Assembly: GCF_937920075.1 (NCBI RefSeq) | Contig: NZ_CALETI010000329.1 | Location: 1 to 24,132, forward strand | Length of the DNA: 24,132 nucleotides | Reading direction: 5' to 3' | Origin: an uncultured Agitococcus sp. | Lineage (GTDB): Bacteria; Pseudomonadota; Gammaproteobacteria; Pseudomonadales; Moraxellaceae | Shown: positions 6,460 to 15,848 of the stretch, in pieces | How positions within the stretch are numbered: the stretch's first letter is position 1 | Layout: each line of letters begins with the position of its first letter | Translations under genes and position numbers: made by a program | Notes under the pieces: generated by a model | Told to the model about the DNA's origin: nothing | The model's database searches: none | Seen by the model: the letters and a program-made list of their open reading frames with translations, nothing else

Positions 6460-9249
6460 ATGGTAAAACACCTTTATCGTTATTTTTTGATGATCGTAGT
6501 TTGCTACTTAAACTTGGTTTTAAGCACAAATACATATGCCACCTCACCCAATGTTGCTTTATTTTATGGGGCTAATCCCCCTCTCAACGAACTCCGTACC
6601 TTTGATATTGTCGTGGTTGACCCTGACCATGCCAACATTGAGCCACAAACCTATAATTCTGAATATAGCCAACTATTTGCCTATGCCAGTGTCGGCGAAG
6701 TTCACCGTAGCAAAGCCTACTTTAAGCAAATTCCTAAAAACTGGCTAAAAAGCAAAAATCAGGCATGGGATAGTTATGTCCTTGACCAAAGCTCACCTGA
6801 GTGGCCAAACTTTTTTGCCGAACAAGTGGTTGCTCCGCTTTGGGCAAAAGGCTATCGTGGCTTTTTTTTAGATACTTTAGATTCTTATCAATTAATTAGT
6901 CAAACTCAGCAACAACGCCAAGCCCAAGAACAGGGGCTAATAAATACCATTAAAACCATTAAACAACGTTGGCCAGAGGCTAAATTAATCTTTAATCGTG
7001 GTTTTGAAATTTTGCCACAAGTCCATGATGCTGCCTTTATGGTGGCTGCCGAATCTCTATATCAAAGTTGGAATGCAGGCGCAAACCAATATCAAACTGT
7101 TAAAAGTGAAGATCGTGCGTGGCTGCTTAATCAATTACAGCAAGTCAAAAACAACTATCAATTGCCTATTTTAGTGATTGATTATGTACCTAATGCCGAG
7201 CGTGAGCTTGCTCGACAAACCGCCAGCAAAATTCGTCAAGAGGGTTTTATCCCTTGGGTAACAACAGGCGATTTGGATAGCTTAGGTGTAGGTAATTTAG
7301 AGGTTTTACCTCGTAAAGTATTGGTAATTTATAACCCCAATGAAGCCCCCGACCTACACTATCATGATGCAGTTCGATTTTTAGGTGCGCCATTGGCTTA
7401 TTTGGGCTTAGTGCCTGAGTTTATCCCCTTTAATAGCCAACTTCCCAATAAAAATTTAGTCGGACGTTATGCTGGCATTATTAGTTGGATTAATAGTGAT
7501 GATATTGCCAATAATAGTACTTATCCCCAATGGTTAAGCCAACACATCAAACAAGGACTACCTATTGCCATTTTTAGCCGTTTTGGCTTTTCTGCCGAGA
7601 CAGGTTTATTTAATCAGTTGGGTTTACGCAGCGTTGATGTTAATAGCAATATTCCGCTACAAGTCAAGCACACTGATAAAATGATGGGCTTTGAACTGCC
7701 TGTGGTTGCCCGTGCCGAAGAGTTATATGGTGTGCAATTACAATCAGCAACACAGCCTTTACTCACCTTACATAATCCTCAAACTCAACAAAATTATCAT
7801 CCTGCGGCCTTAACCGATTGGGGTGGATATGTCCTTGCACCTTATACCGTGGATGTTCTACCAGCTAAGGAAGGTGGCGAACGCTGGTTAATTAATCCGA
7901 TTAGCTTTTTAACCAAAGCCTTAAAACTGGATGAACAACGCCCCATTGCCGATGTGACTACCGAAAACGGCCATCGTTTATTAATGGTGCACATAGATGG
8001 TGATGGCTTTATGAGTATTGCCGAACGTGCAACTCGACCATTTAATGGCCAAGTATTGTTGGATGATTTTTTTAAACGTTATCAAATCCCCACTACCATG
8101 TCGATTATTGAGGGTGAGTTAGGTGCAGAAGGTTTGTATCCACAACAATCCCCTGCTTTAGAAAAAATAGCACGCGATATTTATGCTTTACCGTGGATAG
8201 AATTGGCTAGCCACTCTTATTCACATCCCTTCTTTTGGAGTAAGGCACAACAAAGTGCCGATGATGAGGGCAATTACGAAAGCTATCATTTACCCATCAA
8301 AGGCTACAAATATAAGGTTGAACGCGAAGTTGCTGGCTCCATTAATTATATCAATCAAAAACTTGCTCCAAAAAACAAACAAGTTAAAGTATTTTTGTGG
8401 ACAGGTAACTGTGTTGCTACTCCCGAAGCATTGGCTGAAACCGTTAAAACAGGGGTGTTAAATATGAATGGTGGCGATACCACCATTACTCGTTCTAATA
8501 ATTCATGGACGCGTATTGCAGGATTAGGTCTTAAAAAAGGTAATAACTTCCAAGTATTTGCGCCTAATCAAAACGAAAACGTTTATACCAATTTGTGGAC
8601 AGGCCCTTTTTATGGTTTTGAGCGCGTGATTGAAACCTTTGAATTAACCGACAAACCCTATCGTTTTAAACCAATTAATATTTATTATCACTCTTATTTG
8701 GTCTCTAAAACAGCAGGAGCCAATTCTTTACATAAAATTTATCAATGGGCATTAAAGCAACCCATATTACCTATTTATAGCTCGGAATATATTCAAAAGG
8801 TTTTAGATTTTAACGACTTAGCGATTGCACGCAGCCCACAAGGTTATCGTATTCGCGGCAATAATCAATTAAAAACCTTACGTTTTAATCATCCTCAATC
8901 CATTGATTTTAATCATAGTCCGCAGTTAATGGGCTTTAATCACCATAATCAAGAGCGATATTTGCATTTAGCGAACAATAATCTTGATATAAATATACAA
9001 GACACGCCTTCTACACTTGCCTATATTGAATCAGCTAATGGGCAAATTAGCCAATTTCAACGCTATCTAAATAGTGTAACTTTTAATATCAAAAGTTACC
9101 AACCACTGCGTGTCAGTTTTGCCAATAGTCAAAAATGTGTACTAAAAGCCAATGACAAAGCACTCAAAACACGTCAACAAAATTCCCGTTTATTGCTGGA
9201 GGTAGATGCTCATGAGCTTAGCTCGCTCAGACTTTCCTGCACTCCCTGA
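6460..9249 (+). CDS. pelA: PelA: periplasmic Pel hydrolase/deacetylase
   Basis: PelA is the periplasmic enzyme that cuts and partly de-N-acetylates the galactosamine-containing Pel polymer; P. aeruginosa PelA (948 residues) is the reference. This one has 929 residues. A signal peptide is followed by a probable mature start after NTYA or ATS. The N-terminal glycoside-hydrolase-like domain contains AAESLY, with Glu198 in the place of the known catalytic glutamate. A middle Rossmann-like region follows. The deacetylase shows the Asp-rich HIDGDGF (Asp513/515) and the metal-binding pair HSYSH (His585, His589). The C-terminal part is beta-rich. I use ATG 6460, behind AGTAGG; a TTG one codon upstream is less likely. 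It overlaps pelB-N by 38 bases and leads the operon. Confidence 0.95.
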   Translation: MVKHLYRYFLMIVVCYLNLVLSTNTYATSPNVALFYGANPPLNELRTFDIVVVDPDHANIEPQTYNSEYSQLFAYASVGEVHRSKAYFKQIPKNWLKSKNQAWDSYVLDQSSPEWPNFFAEQVVAPLWAKGYRGFFLDTLDSYQLISQTQQQRQAQEQGLINTIKTIKQRWPEAKLIFNRGFEILPQVHDAAFMVAAESLYQSWNAGANQYQTVKSEDRAWLLNQLQQVKNNYQLPILVIDYVPNAERELARQTASKIRQEGFIPWVTTGDLDSLGVGNLEVLPRKVLVIYNPNEAPDLHYHDAVRFLGAPLAYLGLVPEFIPFNSQLPNKNLVGRYAGIISWINSDDIANNSTYPQWLSQHIKQGLPIAIFSRFGFSAETGLFNQLGLRSVDVNSNIPLQVKHTDKMMGFELPVVARAEELYGVQLQSATQPLLTLHNPQTQQNYHPAALTDWGGYVLAPYTVDVLPAKEGGERWLINPISFLTKALKLDEQRPIADVTTENGHRLLMVHIDGDGFMSIAERATRPFNGQVLLDDFFKRYQIPTTMSIIEGELGAEGLYPQQSPALEKIARDIYALPWIELASHSYSHPFFWSKAQQSADDEGNYESYHLPIKGYKYKVEREVAGSINYINQKLAPKNKQVKVFLWTGNCVATPEALAETVKTGVLNMNGGDTTITRSNNSWTRIAGLGLKKGNNFQVFAPNQNENVYTNLWTGPFYGFERVIETFELTDKPYRFKPINIYYHSYLVSKTAGANSLHKIYQWALKQPILPIYSSEYIQKVLDFNDLAIARSPQGYRIRGNNQLKTLRFNHPQSIDFNHSPQLMGFNHHNQERYLHLANNNLDINIQDTPSTLAYIESANGQISQFQRYLNSVTFNIKSYQPLRVSFANSQKCVLKANDKALKTRQQNSRLLLEVDAHELSSLRLSCTP

Positions 9250-10117
9250 ACGTTTAAGGTTTGCCACGACAGGACAAATTTTGGGTTTTGGGTTATTAAC
9301 CCTGCTAACTTTTATGGTGATTTATCCTGAACACACCTTACAACGTCATTTAGAACGCTCGGCACGCACAGATAATGTCAGTATCGCTTATTTATTTGCT
9401 TGGTTAAAAGCTGATGCAAACGATCATCATTTACGCATTTTGTTAGCACAGCGTCTCTTTGATAAAGGAGAGATTTCTCAATCTCGACAAGTGCTTAATC
9501 CAATTTTTAAAGTCAAAGAATTAAGCACTGAACAAGAAAGCAAAGCGAATATTTTGTTGTTAGATATTTTAGAACGTCAGTTATGGACTTATCAGCCACA
9601 AAGTGCCACTTTTAATAATGCACTCAAGCAGTATTTGCGCCAATTACGCAAAATTAGTTATTACTCATGGCCGCAAGCTCGCTTAGAAAAATTTGCCAGT
9701 AATGCTTATGCGTTTGCCGATTATACCTTGGCCAAAGAACTTTATTATCAGTTAATTTTTAGTGCCTCAGCGGTCAATCCACAATGGTTTGAAAAGCTTG
9801 CTCAACTTTATATGGTACAAGGCCAATATCGCTCTGCTGCGCGCAGTTTTTTTCAGGCTATGCCCTACTGTACTAATTTAACGCAACGCAAAACATTTTT
9901 TTTGTCAGGCGTAAAAGCTTTGCAAGCAGGCAATTTAGTCAATGATGCCCTTGCTGCGGGGCAAATGTATGTGGGTGTGTTTATTCATGATGCCGCCACT
10001 ATTGAATTTTTAGCACGTTTAGCCTTATCGGCCAATCGCCCCGATATTGCTCAATATTATGTTGCGTTACTGCTCAAACAACGCATTAACTCGCCATCCA
10101 CAGGAGCAACCCCATGA
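9212..10117 (+). CDS. pelB1: PelB N-terminal part: membrane-anchored TPR protein (split PelB)
   Basis: This 301-residue protein corresponds to the N-terminal part of PelB, which in P. aeruginosa is one chain of about 1190 residues. A short cytoplasmic tail precedes one transmembrane helix at about residues 20-40 (GQILGFGLLTLLTFMVIYP). The rest is alpha-helical TPR-like repeats that should lie in the periplasm, for example LRILLAQRLFDKGEISQSRQ and WFEKLAQLYMVQGQYRSAARSF. It ends in SPSTGATP with TGA overlapping the next ATG by 4 bases. ATG 9212 lies 9 bases after TGGAGG; ATG 9206, two codons earlier, is only 3 bases from it. It has no beta-barrel. It may anchor the export scaffold at the inner membrane; the label pelB1 is mine. 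Confidence 0.8.
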   Translation: MSLARSDFPALPERLRFATTGQILGFGLLTLLTFMVIYPEHTLQRHLERSARTDNVSIAYLFAWLKADANDHHLRILLAQRLFDKGEISQSRQVLNPIFKVKELSTEQESKANILLLDILERQLWTYQPQSATFNNALKQYLRQLRKISYYSWPQARLEKFASNAYAFADYTLAKELYYQLIFSASAVNPQWFEKLAQLYMVQGQYRSAARSFFQAMPYCTNLTQRKTFFLSGVKALQAGNLVNDALAAGQMYVGVFIHDAATIEFLARLALSANRPDIAQYYVALLLKQRINSPSTGATP

Positions 10118-12918
10118 AGTGGCTGTATGCGCTTGGCTTGTGTACTTTAAGTTTAGCCGCTAGTGCCGAAACGCTTGATATTGCCCAAGAAGCAGGCAGT
10201 CCACAAGCTCAGTTTGATGATTTACGTTATCGTTTAGGTTTTGATGTATATCTAGCAAATAAAAATCTACCTGCCGCATGGCAAGTTGCCAAAAAAGCAG
10301 TATCGGTAGAGCCTAATAATTTATTTTGGTTAGAACGTTTTGCCCAAGTTTCTGAATGGCTTGGCAAACCTGAAGAAGCTCTGCCTATCTGGTTACGCTA
10401 CGCACAAAAAACAGGTCAACAATCGGCTTGGGATAATGTTAAACGTTTGGCCATTGGTTTATATGACGATAAAGCACTCCTCATCTATCAACAGCGTCAA
10501 GTTGGTTTAAAACCCAATGATGCCGCCGAAATAGAGACGCTTGTGCAAATTTATGAGCGTTTAGGTGAATCTGTTGCTGGCTTAGATTTTTTGGCACAAC
10601 TTCGACACAAAAGCCAAGCCAAACGCGCCCTACTAACCGCCGAAGCTAATTTGGCTGAACGTGCAGGCCAAGACGAGCGCGCGATTAATGCTTATTCTCA
10701 ACTCATCAGCCTATTTAAACCTGTTGACCAAACATGGTTATTAAGACGTGCCGCATTGTGGTATCAGCGTGGCAAATTAGTCGAAGCATGGCAAAGTTTG
10801 TCTGAATTAGAACATCATATGCCCGATCGCGCCCAAGATTACTGGCATACTTATGCTGAGTTATCCAGATTATTAAACAAAACCGATATTGCTCAACGTG
10901 CTTATCAAAAACTTACTGAGGAATTTTTATTTGTTGATGGTGATTTGATTAATTATGCCACTCTAGAAACCGAAAAAAATCCACTTAATGCGGCCTTTTT
11001 AAGCGAGTTATCTTATCGTTTATACAAACGAGATAATGCCGTTCTAAGTTTGTTATATGCCTATCAAAAAGCTAATTACCCACAAGGCATAGAGCGTTTT
11101 TTGAGCTTATTAACCACAGAAGAACTGCAAAAATTTGAACAAAACCCCTTATTTTTAGAGCAACGTGGTCAATTTTATTGGCAACAAAAACAATTAGTAA
11201 AGGCGCAAGCTGACTTTGAACTGGCTCTTAAATTAACCCCCAAACAAAGCCGTTTATTAAATGCTTTAGTGGGTGTTTTGATAGAGCAAAACAAACGCAC
11301 TGACTTAAATACGGTATTACAAGCGGCACACCGCCAAGCGCAACGTCAAGCTGCTTTATGGCAAGTATGGGCAAATGGGTGGTTATTTTTACAAAAGCCA
11401 CAACAGGCGTTGCCGTTTCAATATGCTTATTATCAAAGCAATCCTCAAGATAGTTTAGCAGGTTTAAACTTAGCCGAGCTCTTGGCCAATACAGGTGCAA
11501 CTCAACAGGCACAAGCCTTACAACAACAAATTTGGCAACAACGTCAACAGCGTATTCAGCAAGAAACAGACGGACGTTTGCAACAATTACAACAACAACT
11601 GTTTGCTTTACAACTTAATCAACAAACAGGTGATGCAAGTCAATTATTGTTAGCACAACATCTTCGCCATCATGCCTATCAGCAATTTGAACATGAGATT
11701 TATTTAGGGTGGTTGCTCAATCATCAGCATAACGACCGCGCTCAACAATTAATTGCTCAACACGCGCACAAATCAACTCCCAGTTGGGCTAGCCTAAATT
11801 TAGCCTTACAGCAACAAGACCAAAATCAACTGAATCACTTATTGTCTAATCAGCTTGCCAACTTGCCAATTTATGATCGTATTGAAGCCGCCATACGTGT
11901 CAATCGTGCAGATTTGGCCGAAGATTTAGCCTTTAACACGCAAGACGATTATCCTAATGACGATGAGCTACATCGCCGTTATCGTGATTTATTCAGCGAG
12001 CGTGGTCATACCGTTGATATTAGCCACAAACAGCAAGAATTAGGTGCGTTACAACGGCAAAATACCACAGTAAGTTGGACAACACCCCTCAACAAAGATT
12101 GGCGTTTACAAGCAGATATTGAACAAAATCAATATCAAAGCTTAGACCAAAGTATTTTTAGCAATGATTTAGCGAGTCAACAACGCCTCGCTTTCACGGC
12201 TATGTATCATCGCCAACAACAGCAAATTTCTGTACAAATTCAACAGTGGCAACATGAACTTGGTTGGGCTATTAAACAGCAATATAAACTTGATAGCCGT
12301 TTGAGCTTGGGCTGGCAGTGGCAACAGCAACAAACAAGCGAAGACAGTACGGCATTGTTAGTTGCAGGCAAAAAGAACCGTTTGGCGGTAAATGGCACTT
12401 GGAATATTACAGGCCGAGAGTATGTGTTAGTCGATATTGCCCAAGATGATTATTTAACTCAGTACGGCGACAATTTGGGTTCAGGCCAAATTTCTCAATT
12501 ACAAGTTGGTCATCGTTTATTTGCCGACCAACTCGATCATGTACTTAAACTGGGTTATAGCCTCGGCCAATTTAGCACTAATACCCAAAACCTAGATCAG
12601 CGTTTAAGTTCTCTCACGGTCGCAGGACAATCGCTCAATAGCCAGTTTTACATTCCTCAAGACTATCAACAATGGTCTTTAATGTGGGCATTTGGCCAAG
12701 TCAATCCTCAACAATATCAACGCGGTTGGCGTGTTTTGGGCGAATTGGGTGTTAATCATGCCAATACCAATGGTTTAGGCTTTGCAGGTCAGCTAGGTAT
12801 TCAAGGTTCAATTTTCGGTAACGACCGTTTGCTACTACAACTGCAACGTAGTCAAAGTGGTCAACAAAATGGCGAGCAAGGCCAAACTTGGCAGCTCAGC
12901 TATCGTTTATTTTATTAA
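10114..12918 (+). CDS. pelB2: PelB C-terminal part: TPR scaffold plus outer-membrane beta-barrel (split PelB)
   Basis: This 934-residue protein supplies the remaining TPR superhelix and the export pore of PelB. It has its own signal peptide, MKWLYALGLCTLSLAASA, with cleavage before ETLD; the Cys is not in a lipobox. TPR-like helices occupy about 25-640, including GLNLAELLANTG and ARAQADFELALKLTP-like repeats. A glutamine-rich stretch lies near 465-510. The last 285 or so residues alternate polar and hydrophobic residues like a barrel and end in LSYRLFY, a terminal aromatic suited to BAM-dependent insertion. The ATG overlaps the pelB-N stop (ATGA) and has an AGGAG site 6 bases upstream. In P. 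aeruginosa the TPR part binds PelA and the barrel sits with PelC; I infer the same here. The label pelB2 is mine. Confidence 0.88.
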   Translation: MKWLYALGLCTLSLAASAETLDIAQEAGSPQAQFDDLRYRLGFDVYLANKNLPAAWQVAKKAVSVEPNNLFWLERFAQVSEWLGKPEEALPIWLRYAQKTGQQSAWDNVKRLAIGLYDDKALLIYQQRQVGLKPNDAAEIETLVQIYERLGESVAGLDFLAQLRHKSQAKRALLTAEANLAERAGQDERAINAYSQLISLFKPVDQTWLLRRAALWYQRGKLVEAWQSLSELEHHMPDRAQDYWHTYAELSRLLNKTDIAQRAYQKLTEEFLFVDGDLINYATLETEKNPLNAAFLSELSYRLYKRDNAVLSLLYAYQKANYPQGIERFLSLLTTEELQKFEQNPLFLEQRGQFYWQQKQLVKAQADFELALKLTPKQSRLLNALVGVLIEQNKRTDLNTVLQAAHRQAQRQAALWQVWANGWLFLQKPQQALPFQYAYYQSNPQDSLAGLNLAELLANTGATQQAQALQQQIWQQRQQRIQQETDGRLQQLQQQLFALQLNQQTGDASQLLLAQHLRHHAYQQFEHEIYLGWLLNHQHNDRAQQLIAQHAHKSTPSWASLNLALQQQDQNQLNHLLSNQLANLPIYDRIEAAIRVNRADLAEDLAFNTQDDYPNDDELHRRYRDLFSERGHTVDISHKQQELGALQRQNTTVSWTTPLNKDWRLQADIEQNQYQSLDQSIFSNDLASQQRLAFTAMYHRQQQQISVQIQQWQHELGWAIKQQYKLDSRLSLGWQWQQQQTSEDSTALLVAGKKNRLAVNGTWNITGREYVLVDIAQDDYLTQYGDNLGSGQISQLQVGHRLFADQLDHVLKLGYSLGQFSTNTQNLDQRLSSLTVAGQSLNSQFYIPQDYQQWSLMWAFGQVNPQQYQRGWRVLGELGVNHANTNGLGFAGQLGIQGSIFGNDRLLLQLQRSQSGQQNGEQGQTWQLSYRLFY

Positions 12919-12932
12919 AGGAGCAATGCTTC

Positions 12933-13460
12933 ATGTCTAAATTTTCACTCAGTGCTTTGGTCATTGGTCTATCTTTATTACAAGGTTGCTCAACCCTACA
13001 CACGACACCCAAAACCACTAAATTAGATACTTCCGCACAATGGGTATTAGTGCCATCTATTAACAACACCGAAACCCCACAAGCAGGCGCACGTTTGGAT
13101 AGCATTACCGCCAGTTTATTACGAGTGAATGGGGTTAACCAATTAAGCGTCTATCAAAGTAATAACAACAACGAGAGTCTGTTTGACTTGGCTGACCGCC
13201 GTAATCAAGAACAAGCTCTCAATGCCGTCAAAAGCACAGGTGCAAAATATGCAGTGGCGGCCAGTGTGGATGAATGGCGTTACAAAGTTGGCTTGGATGG
13301 AGAACCTGCGGCTGGTGTCACCGTCAATATTATTGACTTAAGCACAGGTCAAGTGGTGTGGTCAGGTACAGCCGCCAAAACAGGTTGGAGTCGTGAAGCA
13401 GTGAGTGCTATTGCCCAAAAAACGGTTGATCAACTGTTAAAAAATGCGTTAAGCCGTTAA
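12933..13460 (+). CDS. pelC: PelC outer-membrane lipoprotein
   Basis: PelC is a periplasm-facing outer-membrane lipoprotein that forms a ring under the PelB barrel and funnels the polymer to it. This copy has 175 residues (P. aeruginosa: 172). The lipobox LQGC puts the acylated cysteine at residue 19, followed by Ser, consistent with outer-membrane sorting. The mature domain has the expected alternating strands, such as YAVAASVDEWRYKVG and VTVNIIDLSTGQVVWSG, and ends with a helix after TGWSREAVSAIAQ. The start at ATG 12933 is 9 bases after AAAGGAG. An ATG at 12926 is out of frame and stops at once. It lies 14 bases after pelB2 and 18 before pelD. Confidence 0.93.
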   Translation: MSKFSLSALVIGLSLLQGCSTLHTTPKTTKLDTSAQWVLVPSINNTETPQAGARLDSITASLLRVNGVNQLSVYQSNNNNESLFDLADRRNQEQALNAVKSTGAKYAVAASVDEWRYKVGLDGEPAAGVTVNIIDLSTGQVVWSGTAAKTGWSREAVSAIAQKTVDQLLKNALSR

Positions 13461-13478
13461 TGATTTAGGTATTTGACC

Positions 13479-14837
13479 ATGTTGCATTTGTTTACTCGCC
13501 GTCAATTAGCTGCTGCCTTTGCCCCCAAACAAGCAGGACGGCTAATGGTTGTCGAAATTGTTTTGTTTACCTTAGCAACCATTGCGATTGGTGCATGGTC
13601 AAATCCTAAAGACCCATTTATGGTGCATCTGCCCTTTCCTTGGTTATGGTTAGCCCCAACAATCTTAGCCTTGCGTTATGGCTCATTAGCCGCTATTGGC
13701 TCTATTGGTATTATTTCTTTGTCTTGGTCGGCTTGGGATACATTGAGCAACAATACTGAGCTTTTTCCTGCCCACTTTTTTATGGGTGGCTTAATTTTAA
13801 GTTTGCTTGCAGGCGAGTTTGCCGATGTGTGGATTGTGCGTTTAAAACGGGTACGAGAAGCGAATGGTTACTTAAATGAGCGTTTAGAGTCATTAACCCG
13901 TCGTCATTATTTGTTAAAACTCTCTCATGAGCGTTTAGAGCAAGATATGTTGACTAAACCCATGACCTTGCGTGATTCGTTAAGCCATATGCGCCAAGTG
14001 ATGATTGAGGGCGGCTTTAACACCGACAAAAATCCTTTGCCACATGCGGCCGATTTAATCAATTTACTCGCACAAACTTGTCAATTAGAAGTCGCCAGTT
14101 TATACAGTATTCACAACGACAACATTAATGCCAGTGCAGTCACCCATTTGGGTAGTGTTCATAGTTTTAAAGTCGATGACCCTTTAGTCAGTTACGCGCT
14201 TGAACACAAAAGCCTCGCACATCTACAAACCGAACAATTAATGGATAGCCATAGCAGTCAATATGTCGTTGTTGCACCATTGATTGCCACTAATCAACAA
14301 TGTTTTGGTTTGTTGACCGTAGAGCGTATGCCTTTTTTATCACTCAATTCAGAAACCCTGCAATTTTTGAGTGTGTTGTTAGGCTACTATGCCGACAATG
14401 TCAAAGTTATTCCTCAAGCCATGAAAATTTTGCGTGATAACCCTAAATGCCCGCTCGACTTTGCTTCTGAATTATTAAGATTAGAGCGCGTTCAACGTGA
14501 AAGTGGTTTGCCATCTAGTATTGTCGCTTTTGTGCTTTCAGACAGTGTCCATCGCCAAGATATTTATGCCGAAATGGTTCGCCAACGGCGGCAAATGGAT
14601 ATTGCGTGGGATATTCGTTTATCAGACCGAGATATTCTAATTACCCTCATGCCACTACATGGTGATGCTGCCGTAACAGGTTATTTATTACGCACACAAA
14701 AATGGCTCAAAGATATGTTTAATTGCAGCAAATTTGCAGATGCACAAATGACACCCTACACTGCTCTCGTTAATGAACGACCTGCGGCTGATTTACTCAA
14801 TCACTTGCTAGAACGTTGTTTAGTCAAACAAAGTTAA
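13479..14837 (+). CDS. pelD: PelD c-di-GMP receptor of the Pel synthase
   Basis: PelD is an inner-membrane protein that binds c-di-GMP and switches on Pel synthesis. The 452 residues (P. aeruginosa: 455) show about four transmembrane helices within 22-120, a helical linker, a GAF domain near 155-315 and a degenerate GGDEF domain at the C-terminus. The catalytic GGDEF signature is missing, as in the family. The inhibitory-type site is kept: RQMD gives Arg371-x-x-Asp374, matching Arg367/Asp370 of P. aeruginosa, and Arg405 lies where the third ligand (Arg402) is expected. So c-di-GMP control is likely retained. ATG 13479 is 9 bases after TAGGT; an upstream TTG at 13473 is less likely. No cyclase gene is linked in this window. 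Confidence 0.94.
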   Translation: MLHLFTRRQLAAAFAPKQAGRLMVVEIVLFTLATIAIGAWSNPKDPFMVHLPFPWLWLAPTILALRYGSLAAIGSIGIISLSWSAWDTLSNNTELFPAHFFMGGLILSLLAGEFADVWIVRLKRVREANGYLNERLESLTRRHYLLKLSHERLEQDMLTKPMTLRDSLSHMRQVMIEGGFNTDKNPLPHAADLINLLAQTCQLEVASLYSIHNDNINASAVTHLGSVHSFKVDDPLVSYALEHKSLAHLQTEQLMDSHSSQYVVVAPLIATNQQCFGLLTVERMPFLSLNSETLQFLSVLLGYYADNVKVIPQAMKILRDNPKCPLDFASELLRLERVQRESGLPSSIVAFVLSDSVHRQDIYAEMVRQRRQMDIAWDIRLSDRDILITLMPLHGDAAVTGYLLRTQKWLKDMFNCSKFADAQMTPYTALVNERPAADLLNHLLERCLVKQS

Positions 14838-14848
14838 GGGCGAATATC

Positions 14849-15847
14849 ATGCTAAGCACCAATGGCAAACTCGTCACACTTGCAGTTAGTTTAGAGTTAT
14901 CGGCTATTGCACTATTGTTTTTATCAAGCAATAGCACATGGTTGATTTATCAATACTTTTTTCTTCATGCCTTAGCATCCTTAGCCATTACGCCTGTTGC
15001 ATGGACATTAATGCCTGCCAACTACAAACAACCACGCTTATGGGTAATGTTTTTATTATTTAGTTTAAGTTTTTTTATTTCTATTATTGGTTTGTTTGGT
15101 TTTGCCATTGGTTCTTTAGTGGCAAGTCGGTTGCCTTATTTTAACAATACTCACCAAATCAAAATTGTTCACAGCCCCGAATATGAGCTTCCTAAGCATA
15201 ACAACGAAACAGGTTGGCGATCTGCTCGCGTGCGTCAGCAACTCACCGACAAAGACACGCCTGTAGAATTACGCATGAAAGCCTTATTATCCTTGCAAAA
15301 TATGCCAGCTCGTCATGCCTCGAGTATTTTGCGCGAAGCCCTTAGCGATAGCTCTGATGATTTACGTTTATTGGCTTATGGCATGTTAGACAGCCGAGAA
15401 AAACATATTACTCATCGAATACAGCTCGCTTTAATCAGTTATCAAAAAGCCATATCAAATCAAGAACGTTATTTACCTGCACGTGAGTTGGCCGAATTAT
15501 ATTGGGAATTGGTCTATCAAAACTTAGTACAAGGCGACATGCGTAACTTTGCTTTAGAGCAAGTACAAAAATACACTACCGAAGCACTCAAAGAAAAAGT
15601 CAAAGATGCAGGTTTATGGTCAATTTCGGGACGAATGTGGACGATTCGTGGTGATTATATCCGTGCAACAGGCTGCTTTAGCACTGCCATTAAGCAAGGT
15701 TTTCCCTTAGCACGCGCCGAGCCTTATTTGGCTGAATTAGCTTTTTTACGTCAAGATTATCAAACCACCAGACGCATTATGAAAAACCTTAACGAACGTG
15801 AAGGTTCGAGTCCTCTATTAATGACTGCCGATTATTGGAGCAAATAA
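14849..15847 (+). CDS. pelE: PelE inner-membrane TPR protein
   Basis: PelE is a partner of PelD, PelF and PelG in the inner-membrane synthase. The 332-residue protein (P. aeruginosa: 329) has two or three hydrophobic segments in the first 90 residues, including KLVTLAVSLELSAIALLFL and LFSLSFFISIIGLFGFAIGS. A cytoplasmic helical TPR-like region follows, e.g. RQQLTDKDTPVELRMKALLS and SGRMWTIRGDYIRATGCFST. The ATG at 14849 is 8 bases after AAGGG, 11 bases after pelD. A TTG start at 14816 inside pelD is possible in frame but not favoured. The stop leaves one base before pelF. Identification depends on topology, size and position between pelD and pelF as much as on motif. Confidence 0.88.
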   Translation: MLSTNGKLVTLAVSLELSAIALLFLSSNSTWLIYQYFFLHALASLAITPVAWTLMPANYKQPRLWVMFLLFSLSFFISIIGLFGFAIGSLVASRLPYFNNTHQIKIVHSPEYELPKHNNETGWRSARVRQQLTDKDTPVELRMKALLSLQNMPARHASSILREALSDSSDDLRLLAYGMLDSREKHITHRIQLALISYQKAISNQERYLPARELAELYWELVYQNLVQGDMRNFALEQVQKYTTEALKEKVKDAGLWSISGRMWTIRGDYIRATGCFSTAIKQGFPLARAEPYLAELAFLRQDYQTTRRIMKNLNEREGSSPLLMTADYWSK

Positions 15848-15848
15848 C

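Noticed and set aside
11228..11512. A 94-codon frame antisense to pelB2
   Set aside because: It lies wholly inside a well-supported gene and has no motif or start signal of its own.
9212..12918. Reading the pelB break as a sequencing frameshift
   Set aside because: The downstream gene begins with a clean signal peptide and has its own Shine-Dalgarno site; a frameshift would leave continuous TPR sequence across the junction.
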